A DNA stretch of 64,000 nucleotides from Biancaea sappan (taxonomy: Eukaryota; Streptophyta; Magnoliopsida; Fabales; Fabaceae), in the NCBI GenBank assembly GCA_037074585.1, contig CM073496.1, positions 49,045,001-49,109,000 on the forward strand, read 5' to 3'. Position numbers and translations under genes: made by a program. Positions 34,670-46,186 of the stretch are shown here, in pieces. The stretch's first letter is position 1. Every line of letters starts with the position of its first letter. The notes beneath the pieces are model-generated. The model was not told the origin of the DNA, made no database searches, and saw only the letters and a program-made list of their open reading frames with translations.

Positions 34670-36485
34670 ACCACTGTAGTGTCTTGGAGGATTTTTTAGT
34701 AGGTAAATAAATTTGATTATAGAATTGATATGTGAATAAAAAAATTTACTTTATTTGACTTTATTTTGATTTCTTTGCAAAATAGTTCTTAATTTAATAG
34801 AAATCAAAGTTTGAGATATGAATTTTTAAATTATATTCCCTTGACTGAAGAAATAGATGAAAATCAAATTTTGAGGCCTAAAAATTCAGTCCAAACGTAG
34901 CAGCAATATTCGATGTTTTTATTCTATGAATCCGATTGAAACAAAAAAAAAACGCATTCAAAAGTAAAAATGAAATCAATATTCAATCAATCACCGATCT
35001 ATACAACAAATAATTTGTAAATTAACAATCATTTAATTTTATTATATTAAACAAAATAAATCAATTCAAATCAAAGTTTGAGTAGGAAAAATAGATTTGG
35101 TTATGGAACTAATAAATCAATTCAGAATATTTAGTTATTTATATTTAAAAAATATATGTTATAACTCATAAATTTCATATAAATCAATTGTAATTATTAT
35201 TATTTTTATAAATTACGAAAATTTTTAAAGTTATGATTTACTCGTGCATTGCATGGGTCATAACACTAGTTTTCACTAAATTAAAATCCATTTTGCTGAT
35301 TAATTCATAATTTCTTGATTGTATCTTTGTTGCCGTTTTAGTAAAAACAACTTATTTGTTTTTTAAATTGTTGCTTCATTTAGATTTCTAGATTTTTACC
35401 ATTTTGACTTTATTTTCTAGCTTTGTAATAACCTTTGGGTTCTTTGGTAGGGTTGAATTTTAGTAATTAAAGTGGAGAAAAAAAAGAATTTCAGTTGCAA
35501 AAAGAAAAGGTAATAGCATAATTTTTTGCTAATAGCGAAGTTTTTTTGGCTGTTAGCGAGGGTGAACAGTGCCAATTCAAAAATCTAGGTTTAAATAGTT
35601 TCTTTTGAAACTTTATGAGTTGAAGACAAAGAGAGGCACTATTCTTGACCTAAGGAGTAAAAGAACTTGTCTTTGGAGCTGATTTCTACCATCCCATCTC
35701 ATATTCATGGATCTTTTTCCTTTTTTTTTTCCTGATGTTTGCTATTTTTACTAATTTAAGTAGTTAAGTTCCTTCTCTATGGTTGTTATGAACCCCAGTT
35801 TGGATTAGGTTTTATGCAATTTCTTGAACTCTTGTGATCGTTGGTTGTTCAATACATGTTTACTCATTCTGTTCTTAATGCTTTCTTTTAACTTGGCCAA
35901 TTATTGGGATGTTTTGATGTTTTTTTGATGAACTTGGGAAATGGAAGTCAAAACTAGATTATTGGATGAGTAGTATAAGTTCTTGAACCTTAGTATTATA
36001 AGGGGATTGATTTGTTAATGTTATAGGGATATAAACATTAGCCTCATATAATTATATGAAGACTTGTCACTAATTTAACCTAATTTCACATAAGAGATTA
36101 TGGAATGTTATGTTTTATCTTAATTGAGGTTTGAGAAATTTCTTATAAGAATTTAAGTGTCTTAGATTAGCAAGTAAAGCCGATGAGGCCAAGAGTAGAG
36201 AAAGATAGTGAAACCTATGAAAAACGAAAGGAGATTAGCAACCGTAGGTCTTTAATTTTAGTAATTTTATTTTGTTCTGTTGTGATTTCTCTTCCTACAA
36301 TATTTTGTTGCCTTTTGAATTAAGTTCTTAGCCAAAGAACTACCTTCAATTCAAAGAACCGTCTAAATAGTAATTTATTTTACTTTCTTGAGTACTTGAC
36401 GCTTCAATCTTTATGGAGACGATATTCTTATTCATCACTTTATTAATTTTATGACTAGTATACTTGTAGTGTCACCATGGATCAA

Positions 36486-37753
36486 CTAGTAAAAGTCCTT
36501 AAAAAAATATAATGTCCAACTGAAGAAAAATTGACATATATTTAAAAAAGGTTGGCTTGACTTGGCCTCAGTAATATTAGGAACAAAAAGGGTTATGGCC
36601 ATGTTGGCCCGACTTAGGCCTTTTTTTATTTAGTATTTTTCCTTTTTTTTTAAATTTAACAATAGGTTATTATATAACTTACTCTTTTTATTAAACTTAG
36701 GTTAAATAATACTTTTAGGACCTATAGTTTCACCTAAACTTAATTTTGGTCCCTATATTTTAAAAACTTTAATTTTGGTTCCCAAAGTTTCTGAAGTTAC
36801 AAAAAATGGTGCCTATCACGAACCATCGTTTTTTCTTGCTTATGTGACATTAAATAAGACATTCCATTTAACATTGATTTCCATGTCATTGGCCAACTTA
36901 GACCAAAAAAATTTATTATTTTTAAAATTAAAAAAATTACAAAAAAATATTTATTTTTTGCACTTTTAACATATATAATTTATATAATATTAATTTCTCA
37001 AATTCTAAACTTAAATATAAATGTAATTACTAAAAAAATTCATTAGAAATAAAAATAAAGTAATTTTAATAAATTTTTAATTTTCAGATTTTTTAAATTT
37101 TAAATAAGATTATTTATCAAAACAAAATAAAATTAAAGAAATTAAAAAAGAGATAAAAATTCCTTATTTTTTATTTTTTTGACGAGGTTCAATAATTTAC
37201 GTTTATATTTAAATTTTTTTAAAAAAATGAGAAATTAATAATATAAAAATTATAATGTCAACAAATTTATATATGTTAAAAATGCAAAAAATAAAAATAT
37301 CACTTATTTTATTTAAAAAATATTTTTTTTCCTGATACATGAAAATACATGTTAAATGGGATGGCTTATTTAATGACACAAACAAAACTAACTATGGTTG
37401 ATGGTAAGACCACTTTTTTGTAACTTTATAAACTATAAGGACCAAAATCAAATTTTTTAACTATAGAAACCAAAATTAAGTTTAGGTAAAACTTTAGGAA
37501 TTAAAAGTACTATTTAACCTTAAACTTATATAAAATAAAAGTGAAACCCATTAAACCCTCATTGCATTAATCATTTGCCAATTCCATTTTTCTTCAAACA
37601 ATTCCAATTATTTAACATGAAAGAACTAAAAATTTAGCCCAATAGCTAAATGTCTACATAGAAAAGCAGTACAATCAACTTGCTCATTATGACCAACTAA
37701 TAATAAATTATTTAGTAAAAATTAAATTATTAGAGCAAGCCTATTTCACTTAA
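36486..37753. other. AT-rich non-coding part of U2 left of Helitron-2
   Basis: Collinear with U1 18420-18515 and 19190-20330. It contains the U2 copy of the old inverted-repeat element at about 36690-37520. The open frame at 36775-36969 lies in that repeat and is not a gene. Confidence 0.5.
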
Positions 37754-38042
37754 CTAGTGTTGTAACACAAATGTCACAATTTTTACTTATCAAATGAATA
37801 AAACAATTAAGATACATATAAAAGAATACATGTACAAAAATAATGAGATATTCAGGCTAGTTAAGACACATATAAGATAATTTATTAGATATAAATATCT
37901 TAAATATTGAATGTGAGTTACATCAAATGAAAAGAAGAATAAAAAATAAGGCATTACATGAATTAATTTAGATAAACATATTAATGATAAAAAAAGTTGA
38001 AATAAAAGTTACTGACATCTAACATAGATTTTGGAATACTTA

Positions 38043-38159
38043 TTTATATACTACATTAGTAGTGATTGTCATTGGATTCTCATGTTTGTCAAGTATTAAA
38101 ATCTTTAATTCTTTTTTACTTTTCACTCTTAAGATGACAACGTAAAGTTGATCATGACT
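38043..38159 (-). pseudogene. Helitron helicase C-terminal remnant, copy a
   Basis: On the - strand 39 open codons read SHDQLYVVILRVKSKKELKI followed by LILDKHENP, then a stop. This fits the end of PIF1-type Helitron helicases (-QLYVALSRV-S-KGLK-LI-D-), motif VI included, but the conserved SR pair is changed to LR. Confidence 0.75.
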
Positions 38160-38359
38160 AAAAATAAAATTTGTAAGATATAATCCAACTAAGTAAAACG
38201 ATTGCATTTGTTTATAGCAAAAGCTCAGAAAAAGAAATACATATGATAAAATAATAATAACAAATAAAATATAAAAAATAATAAAACGAAATAAATTGAG
38301 ATCAATATATTAATAATAAAAAAAATAAAACAAAATTTACTTGGCTCTAATAGAAGTTT

Positions 38360-38475
38360 TTGAATTTTTTTTAAACTACATTTATAGTGTTTATCATTAG
38401 ATTTCCTTCTTTGTTAAGTATAAAGATCTTCAGTCATTTTTTTCTTTTTACTCTTAAGATGACAACATAAAGTTA
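38360..38475 (-). pseudogene. Helitron helicase C-terminal remnant, copy b
   Basis: A second, more decayed copy of the same segment, about 300 bases away: LYVVILRVKRKK, a TGA stop, then LKIFILNKEGN. The duplicated helicase end shows a tandem or terminal duplication inside Helitron-2. Confidence 0.65.
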
Positions 38476-39073
38476 AATTTAGTATCTTATTATTTTAAAT
38501 CTTTTATATTGAATATTATTTTGATGATTACTGAACAATAATTTTATTAATATTCTTGCTAATCATCATAATTATAGAAAAATATATCAAATACATAATT
38601 TATTTTTGTCAAAATGATAAATATTGAATTAGTTATATAGCAATTTTTAAATCAGATAGAAAAAAGTCATAGAAAAAAGCCATTTTCAACAACATACTTC
38701 ACATAAATGCACATAGAAAATAATAGACATCGCAAGTCCAAATTTTGTAAATGCAATGATACAACTATTATCATTTAACAACCACTTGAATTGTATGATA
38801 TGCATACACTCACATCAAGGCACAAACTACTTATGATGCCACAAAATAACATGTAATCATAACAACATACTTAAAAAAAATATTAAAATTTATCCTATAA
38901 TTAAATGCAGTTCACTAATTTTAACTCATAAAATAAATTCAAAATTTTCAAAAACAATCTCTTTTCACGTTACAATTAGCACAAATGAACAAATAAATTA
39001 CATTTTAACAGAGATTATGCCATACAATAGATCCAACACATATCCTCCTCTTTGAATTTATATAAATCGTAAT

Positions 39074-39285
39074 TAACTCATTTTCCCCAAAAAATAGTAG
39101 AAGGGCATTTTTTTCTTGGAGAAGTTGCAATACCAAAATATGGTGTTGCCTTCACAAATTCCACATGCACCATCTTGAACTACTAGGCAGCTTTTGTCTA
39201 CAAATGAGTGTAAATCCTTTATTTTGGCCTTCCCAAATATGACAGACATCTCAGAACTTGAACTCTTGAAATCATCAGGTTTTGA
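39074..39285 (-). other. Unrecognised open frame inside Helitron-2
   Basis: About 70 codons are open on the - strand (SEMSVIFGKAKIKDLHSFVD, KSCLVVQDGACGICEGNTIF, ending YYFLGKMS). It has a C-x-x-C pair and looks more protein-like than its surroundings. I do not recognise it; it could be a captured host-gene fragment or chance. Confidence 0.25.
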
Positions 39286-40360
39286 GATGAAAAAAAAAAA
39301 AAAATGAACAATGCAAACAAATTGTTCAAAAGTTACTCAAAATCCAAATACTTCAGCCACAAAATAATTGATGATGACTTACATTTTATTGTGACCCTGC
39401 TACCACCAGTAACAGGTTTTAGTCCCAAATTCAACGACTCCTCTTCTCACTTATGCAATGCTTAGAAACCTAAGTAGCACTTGCTTCTAAGTCCAACAAA
39501 AATAAAAAGATTTAAGAATATCAAAGACACATATTGAAAACAATTAGCAAGATTAGCAAAGTTTGCTAATCAGCACTTGGCGAGTAATAATCTTGAATAT
39601 GCAAAGACGCACAAAATTGTTGCATTTCATGAGGAAAAATTATAGAATTATGCCACAGAAGTTTATTTCAGTGTCCTATTACAATACCAAAGAAAATAAA
39701 ATAAAAGAAGAATTCCCTCCACTTATTCTAACAACATAAAGGAAAAAATAGGCTGCAATATGAAAATATGAATGTAATTCCAAAAAAAAAAAAGGCTACC
39801 AAGTCTCAGAAGTACAAAAAGAGGAAAAAGACTAAAAATTTGAAAAAGAAGGAAAACTTCTTGACTATACGTTAAGTAGCATTTGCAACTTCACGATCTA
39901 AAATTTGTTAAAAAAGAGTTTGTGCTCTACACTAAATCAAAATAGATTTCATAACTTGTAGTAAAGAAAATAAGAGCTTCTAACCCTTAATGGCTAACCT
40001 TATAGCTTACATAATCACCATTAAATTTGTCTCAGGGCATTTCAACAATCCAAATTGGGGTTAGGAATCAAATGCTGACAAATTTGTTTTGGGGCTTATC
40101 ATCAACATTACAAATTCTATCATCCTCCATATAATAATAACAATAATAATAACAACAACATTAACATATAATAATACAAAATAAAAAAACAAAAAATAGA
40201 TTCCAAACCTGTTTGTCTTTTGTAAGTTAGGCGTCATTACTTCTACATTTAGCAATTAGCATTTTTTGAACTATATATCTATCTAGAACATGAACTCATG
40301 AACAAAAATTGCTACAAATTAACATGTCTTCTCATCTAAGAAGATACTTCATAAGCTAGC

Positions 40361-40712
40361 AGTGTACAAGGAACCATTATGCTACACTAATGGTCAAAGT
40401 TGGCACCCAAAACTGACCCCAAAAGAAGGGAATTTAACAAATAATCCACAAGCTACAATTTAATGCTTATTGTTGCATAATTAAATAAAAATTTTTAGTA
40501 ACATATATAGACATTGAGTTAAAAAGGCTATTTTAAAGTGAATTAAATAAAACATACTTTTTTTAAAACATTTTGTCCACAAGCTAGCAGTGTACATGAA
40601 ACCATTATGCTATATACTAATGGTCAAAGTTGGCACCCAAACCTGAACCCAAAAGAAGGGGACTTAACAAATAATCCACAAGTATCAATTTAATGCTTAC
40701 TGTTGCATAATG
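40361..40712. repeat. Direct repeat inside Helitron-2 (two copies of about 125 bp)
   Basis: The sequence CTAGCAGTGTACA... AATGGTCAAAGTTGGCACCC... TAACAAATAATCCACAAG... CTGTTGCATAAT occurs at about 40357-40483 and 40582-40711 with few differences. Confidence 0.85.
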
Positions 40713-40765
40713 GTGCCCCACCACTATCTTGGAGGATTCATTAATCCAACCTATATGTCAAAACA

Positions 40766-40766
40766 A

Positions 40767-40826
<60 letters not shown>
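40766..40826. repeat. (AAT)n microsatellite
   Basis: About 20 units of AAT within Helitron-2; the Leu-only frame on the - strand here is an artefact of it. Confidence 0.95.
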
Positions 40827-40827
<1 letters not shown>

Positions 40828-41699
40828 TTAAACTCTTATAAAACAATATAATCATTAAACCAACAATTAAAATAAATAATAAACTCCAAGATGTTGTCAT
40901 GAGCCCATAGTTGCTATCATTACTTAATAACACATTGCACTTCATGTTTTACATCTATTAACAAAATAGAAGTTGCTAAAAAGTTTTACCAAAATAATCT
41001 CATTTACTCAAAGTAAAATTACAACAAAATGAAATGTTTAAAACTGAACCAGTAGCAAATAACTAATTCTCTTGTAGCAAAGTTTTAAACAAACACACAT
41101 TCAAAGATACAAATTAGTAACAACGATCATATTGCTATATTTCACAAGATTTTAACAATACCAAGAATCTAATGATATGAATCAGTAAAAACAATAGCCC
41201 AGTTCATTAAAATATCACAACATGCAGCCAAAAAAGGGAACTATATTCATCAATGCTACAAATAGAATACAATAGCAGAGCTCCATAGATTCATATGTAC
41301 ATTTCAGAACACGGGAATAAGAGCAAAAGAAATTTATAAATGTGCATATCTCCATAAGGCCAAACTGATGCGCATAATTCATAGAATTGTGAGTTCAAAG
41401 AGATTAATTATGCCTAGTAGAGAACCAAGTGTTGGGTACAAAACATCAAGCAATCCCATGGTATAAATTATGAAAAAGTAGTTAAGTTCATCATCAAGCA
41501 CACGAGAAAATCCTTTGGAGCACTCACAATTTGTATTAGCGTCTAACTCAATGTTGACAGAAAGAACATTCTTCCAATACAGCAGAAAAGAAATACTTTA
41601 TATGTAGCTATTTTAGCACTTAATCAGTAGAAAATTAGAATTATATCACAAATTATCAATACATTCAATGCTGAAGAAAGAGCAAAAAAAGAGCAAAGC

Positions 41700-42760
41700 A
41701 AGAATGTCACCTCTGATTCTCTCAATCACTCTTTGCTAAATCTCCAAATTGTGCTTTATCCTCTTTTAGGTATTCACATTTGCTTGGCTCTGAATGTCTC
41801 CTCCCAGATGCAGAAATGGAAACGTAGGCAAAAATGGAAAAATAGAGATGATGAATGGCGACGAAGATGGTGAGACAGAAATAAAAAAACCAGAGACAAT
41901 ATAGAAATGATACACAAAATAGATGCAATGAGAACTAACACAGAGACAGACGACGAAAACTAACCAGAAAATTAAAGAAGGCAAAAACAAGGAATGAATC
42001 AGATGCACAACCAGAAACGTAGAAACACAGACCCAAAAATAAACCACAGAAACTAAAATTACAATAGATAAACACCGGCGAAAACAAAAGTAGCGACATA
42101 CACCACTTGATAGGGCTTAATCCCTGAAAAATGGTAAAAATAGAAGAACAATGCAAGTACACAACAAGATAACAGAGAATAGAGATAGAAAGATCAGATA
42201 GAAACATAAGAGAGAGAAGCAAGAGAGAATGAGCAAAGAAGAGAATCAAGAAATGCAGATAGAGAACAAGAGATTAGGGAACAAGATGATTGAATTACAC
42301 ACTACCTAATAGAATGATATAGTCTGTCTAAATACATCAGCACACGAGGGTCAACGTGGTCAATGCATCAACGGTCACTAAACGTAATAGTTACATAAAA
42401 AGACCTTACTACCCCTACTAACGCTGGGCAAATGACAGAAAGACCCCTGACAGCCAATCTAATCCTATCACCATTGAACATAAACAGTAAAAAAATGAAC
42501 AGAGGCAGTAAAAAGAAACACAGAGATGGATGACAGAAACGAAGCAAAATTAGGAGATTGGGCAGTGAAAACAAACACTGAGACAAAAATTAAGGGAGAA
42601 AATAGGAGATTATATTATATCATACCTGGACAGAGGAAGGAGGTTCTTGGTGGAGGTGGCCGCGATGGGTGGAGATCTGAGAGAAGAGCTGTTGAGAATG
42701 AGGAAAAAGGGTTCCACCGAAAAAAAAAAAAAGGGATGAGAATCTAACAAAGATAAAGCA
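41700..42760. other. Purine-rich unclassified block in Helitron-2
   Basis: Rich in A and G on the + strand, with several overlapping open frames on both strands (such as 42526-42747 on + and 41722-42249 on -) produced by low stop density. No domain is visible. It may be captured DNA, but nothing identifies a source. Confidence 0.3.
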
Positions 42761-42972
42761 TATTGATTTATTTGTTTGAAATTTACACAATTATTTGACA
42801 GTCAGACGGTCACCTTAAGTGCACAGTTCATTTTTATTTAATATTTAAAATTTGAAATTTGCACAACAATTGGATAGCTAGTCGGTGCAACTAACGTATT
42901 TGTGCAATATAATTTGCTAGGGTGGACGCATTTCAAAAGGAGAGTGAAGCTGTTTTAGTCTATTATATAAGC

Positions 42973-44625
42973 TTTAATTGAATGAATGTTACATAAATAT
43001 TTAATTATAATATTCAATACCAAGTCTTTTTCTCAATATATTTTTTAGTGTCTATAATAATACATCATCATTAAGAGAAAACAATTTGTTTGGAGTGACG
43101 GATACAAAGAAAGTCAGCTTTTGTTTGAATACTTATTATTGTAGATACTTAATATGTTAACTTTTGGATCAAATTTGTATTTGATAAATATTTTTTATAT
43201 TGCTTAGTTGTAATAAGTAGTACATTATAAAATACAAAGTTTAATTTTTAGTTTTTCTTTTAAAGGGCTTGGCCTTAAAGACTGGGCTAGGTAAAGTAAA
43301 AATTGACCTATATTTAAAATAGATTAGCTTGAACCAATCAAAATAATATTAGGATTAAAAAGGGTTGAGACTTAAGACCATGTTAGATTGTTAGTCCGTG
43401 ATAACACTTCCCCATTGGTAGTACTAAATAATTTTGCTTTTAAGTTTAGATGTGATTATAATGATATTAACGCAGGCCTAATTGTAGTTGAAAAATATCT
43501 GATGAGATTTAAGTTAAATTTTTCTTTAATTTTTTATTTAAATCGTATAATCTAAAATAAAACAGTCAAGAATATGAGAATTATGTTCTCAACACAAATA
43601 TGAAAATATCCATTTTCCTGGGCTTGGAGTCATTTAACAGTTGAACATGAGAGATTTTTCAGTTCTATATTTAATTTATATACTCATGTAATATGAGAGA
43701 AAGTAGTGTAATATAAGAGATGATAACAGAAAATGACCGATTTAACAATAATTATTATTTTGCTTTCGTTAATTTGGCTTGTGGGTAAAACTGCATGTAA
43801 ATGGATAATTTTAAATTTTAAAATATAAGTCCATTTAAAAGCAGCTCTGGCCTTTTTTTTTTTAACAAAAAAATTATTTAGTATAAATAATATTACTTTA
43901 TTACATTTTTATATTTTATAACAATATATTTAAAAATATAGTAAATTTGGATATGAAAGTTTTTGTAATTTTTTAAAAATTAATATAAAATTTTTAAAGT
44001 TAAATATAATATAATTAATTTTAAAAGAAAATAAAAATTAAAGTTTTTAGTTATTTAAAAATATTAAAAAAGTAATATTATACATGTATAAATTATATTT
44101 TAATAAAAAAATTAAAATTTTTACTAATTTTTAAATTTATATTATTTAATATTAAAAAAATGATTCACAGGCCAAGACGGGCATCCTTGGTATTAATAAA
44201 CATGCTTGTTTAACTTTTAGTCTAATCTATATTAATCAAACTGTCCGTTTAACAGTACTATAGAATTTAAAAAGACAACACCTATATGGGATCTACAAAG
44301 GCCCATCTGTGCAAGATACCCGGCCCATGGGCAACTGTGTTTACCATTCCTTTTCCTCTAACAGAGCCCAAGTTGCAGATGACTACAGTCACATTGTTTT
44401 TTTCTTTTTCAGTCCAAATTTTTTTTTTCACTTCTCTTCTTCTTTTTGATAAAATATTTTCCTTGTGATTTTATGTAATTTGTAATCATTTTTTAATTTA
44501 AAGTCTTACAATTTTTTTTATAATTTTGTAAAAATAATTTTGAGTAACCTTTATCGGTAAACTTTCGTTAACATGCCATTTAATTTTATTGGCAAAGCTA
44601 ATTATAACTTCATTTGGCATTCCGA

Positions 44626-44679
<54 letters not shown>

Positions 44680-45907
44680 CAATCACCAAGTTACATATAA
44701 TTGAGATCCTATGCTATGCATGTAAATTAATTTTATCTCATTATGTGCTCTTACTCTATTCAATGGTATAACTTTTTCACCTTCAAATTATTAATAAATG
44801 ACACATGGTTAACTACATCAACAAAATTAAGTAATGATATATCAATGAAAGTTTAATAATAGGAGTTGATAAATATCTTTTTGACCAAGTGAGTTTTTGC
44901 TACAAGAAGTCGATTTTCAATAGTCTAAATTTTTCATAAGTCTTACAAGATAATATGCGGTCAATGTCATTAGAAAATCGAGGATTATGTCGTAGACGCT
45001 AATGCCTAAATTAGTATGGAGTGAAGAAAAACAACTATAAACCATATATAGCTATACTAAACAACAAAAATAAATTAAAAACTAAATGAAATTATTATGC
45101 AATATAATTTTTTAACTTTCCTTTTTATTGGAGAAATAGTGTATGCACAGCTGTAAGTTTTCTTATTCCATCTTAAGTAAAAAATAAGTTAGTCTTAAAT
45201 AAAAAATGAAGTGCCCATTTGAATTGAGTTTGATTCAAGTAGTTATTTGATTCAAGTTTCCCCTCTAAGAATTTGATTAATCCTTAGTGTGTGTTTGGTT
45301 TTATATTGAATTATTATAAAACTATAATTTGAATTGCATTAATGTGATTTTAGTATAAAAAATATGTTTGTAACGCGTGAGTCTTTGCATTAACATAATT
45401 TTATCATCAAATCATAATTTTGATGAAAGTTTCATATTATTGTTTCTACAAATCATGATTTATTTAAACTTAAATTTTTAAAAAATCAATTTTATAAATT
45501 ATAATTTGTCTAAACATAAATTTCTTCAATTATTTTTTTAAACACACGTTTCACAAGCGAATGAGTTTTCAATGAAGCACTTGTTGTATTTTACTTGTAA
45601 CGAAAAAAATCTGAAATTAAAGAAGTCTTCAACGTGTGATGCCTAAATGATTTGTCATCTTTCCTCTTATCATTCGAGTTATCCCCATGCATCATCCAAC
45701 TTCAGGCATGAAAAGATAACAACAACAACATATGTGGTTAATTTATAGCTAGGTTGCCACATCATGGGAACACGTGGAAACAAGGCAGGGCAATTATTGG
45801 AGAAAGTTAAAAAGAAAGGGAAAATTAATGCATATGATTGTTGGTAAATAGAGGGATCCGAATCATGATCCAACCAAGTTTCCCAACCATGAAACATGCA
45901 GTGTTGA
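42973..45907. other. AT-rich non-coding right part of U2
   Basis: Collinear with U1 20335-23967 and the last 60 bases of U1. The site of the USP retrocopy is empty here (ACAGAGCCC near 44357). A (TA)n microsatellite at 44632-44674 is much longer than in U1. No genes. Confidence 0.55.
44632..44674. repeat. (TA)n microsatellite
   Basis: About 21 TA units; the paralogous site in U1 (22808-22822) has about 7. Confidence 0.9.
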
Positions 45908-46186
45908 CTAATTGATAGAAATGGGCAACGAAGAAGTTATATCTGTTTAAAATATTCAATACTCGAACTGATGTCACATATAATTTGATGGGTGCTGACG
46001 AAATGCTAGAAAATAATATTGGATTAAAAGGTTAATAAAACTTAAAGAAAGCAAAAAAAAAATTGATGCATTTGTTGGTGAATTAATGGATTTCAGTCAT
46101 GAAACAAATACTTAAGAGTGTTTTCAATGGGGTTCTTAAAAATAAAATTAGTTCTTATTGAGTTTTATCATTTGAGTGCGCCAGCG

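Larger units (their letters stand above)
31940..35269 (+). mobile_element. Helitron-1, non-autonomous, carrying GST and pyruvate kinase gene fragments
   Basis: The 5' end TCTATATAATAGACTAAAA follows an A (31939), and the 3' end CATAACACTAG (CTAG at 35266-35269) is followed by a T (35270). There is no target duplication, as expected for insertion between A and T. A hairpin (CTCGTG / CATGGG, 35241-35257) sits 12 bases before the 3' end. Joining the flanks restores a continuous LTR sequence, which independently proves the 3330-base extent. There is no Rep/helicase ORF. Inside, on the same strand, are a phi-class GST fragment (32511-32963) and a pyruvate kinase exon (33118-33579), followed by an internal direct repeat. 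The termini match Helitron-2, so the two are one family. Confidence 0.88.
28498..36485 (+). mobile_element. Non-autonomous Ty3/gypsy element of Tat/Athila type (LARD-like), interrupted by Helitron-1
   Basis: Two LTRs (28498-29862 and 31926-31939 plus 35270 to about 36485) enclose an internal part of about 2 kb. A tRNA-Asp-like primer site (TGGCACTATGGTCGAGA, 29869) and a purine tract (TTTGGGGAAG, 31916-31925) mark it as an LTR retrotransposon. That primer site and the AAGGCAAGTAAAATCTCAAG phrase before the purine tract are typical of Tat/Athila and LARD elements. Only a short Gag-start remnant (30061-30150) could be read; there is no protease, RT or integrase. The LTRs differ at many positions, so the insertion is old, but U1 has the empty site, so it is younger than the Hsc70 duplication. 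The target duplication is not clean and the right edge is accurate to about 5 bases. Confidence 0.8.
31926..36485 (+). repeat. 3' LTR of the Tat/Athila-type element, split by Helitron-1
   Basis: The 14-base start TGTTAATTTCCTAA (31926-31939) matches the 5' LTR start TGATAATTTTCTAA. The LTR resumes at 35270 with TTTTCACTAAATTAAAATCC, matching TTTTTACTAAATTAGGATCC in the 5' LTR, and runs to about 36485. The split point falls exactly between A and T, the Helitron target. Confidence 0.85.
37754..42972 (-). mobile_element. Helitron-2 with decayed helicase remnants
   Basis: On the - strand the element begins near 42972 with CTTATATAATAGACTAAAA, nearly the start of Helitron-1 (the first base is G instead of T), and ends TTACAACACTAG at 37754. 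A 7-bp hairpin (TGTGACA / TGTTACA) lies 7 bases before the CTAG. The flanks CACTTAA and TTTAATTGAATG are continuous in U1 near 20333, so U1 gives the empty site. Two decayed copies of a Helitron helicase C-terminus lie near the 3' end. The remaining 4 kb has low-complexity and unrecognised sequence. It is non-autonomous now but derived from an autonomous element, and is longer than Helitron-1. Confidence 0.8.
24855..45907. repeat. Segmental tandem duplication, unit U2 (Hsc70-2 plus flank, enlarged by insertions)
   Basis: Collinear with U1 but about 11 kb longer because of the Tat/Athila-type element (28498-36485, itself holding Helitron-1) and Helitron-2 (37754-42972). Removing both leaves roughly 7.8 kb, comparable to U1 without its own three insertions. 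It ends near 45907 (GAAACATGCAGTGTTGA), matching the end of U1 near 24836. Confidence 0.85.

Noticed and set aside
31940..35269. Reading the GST and pyruvate kinase pieces as one functional fusion gene
   Set aside because: Both have in-frame stops (codon 26 in GST; TAG at 33460), GST intron 1 has lost both splice sites, and most exons of both genes are missing.
40751..40945. Poly-Leu frame
   Set aside because: Translation of the (AAT)n microsatellite.
41722..42249. Three overlapping - strand frames rich in Phe and Leu in Helitron-2
   Set aside because: Produced by a purine-rich + strand with few stops; the hydrophobic runs are low complexity and not a credible membrane protein.
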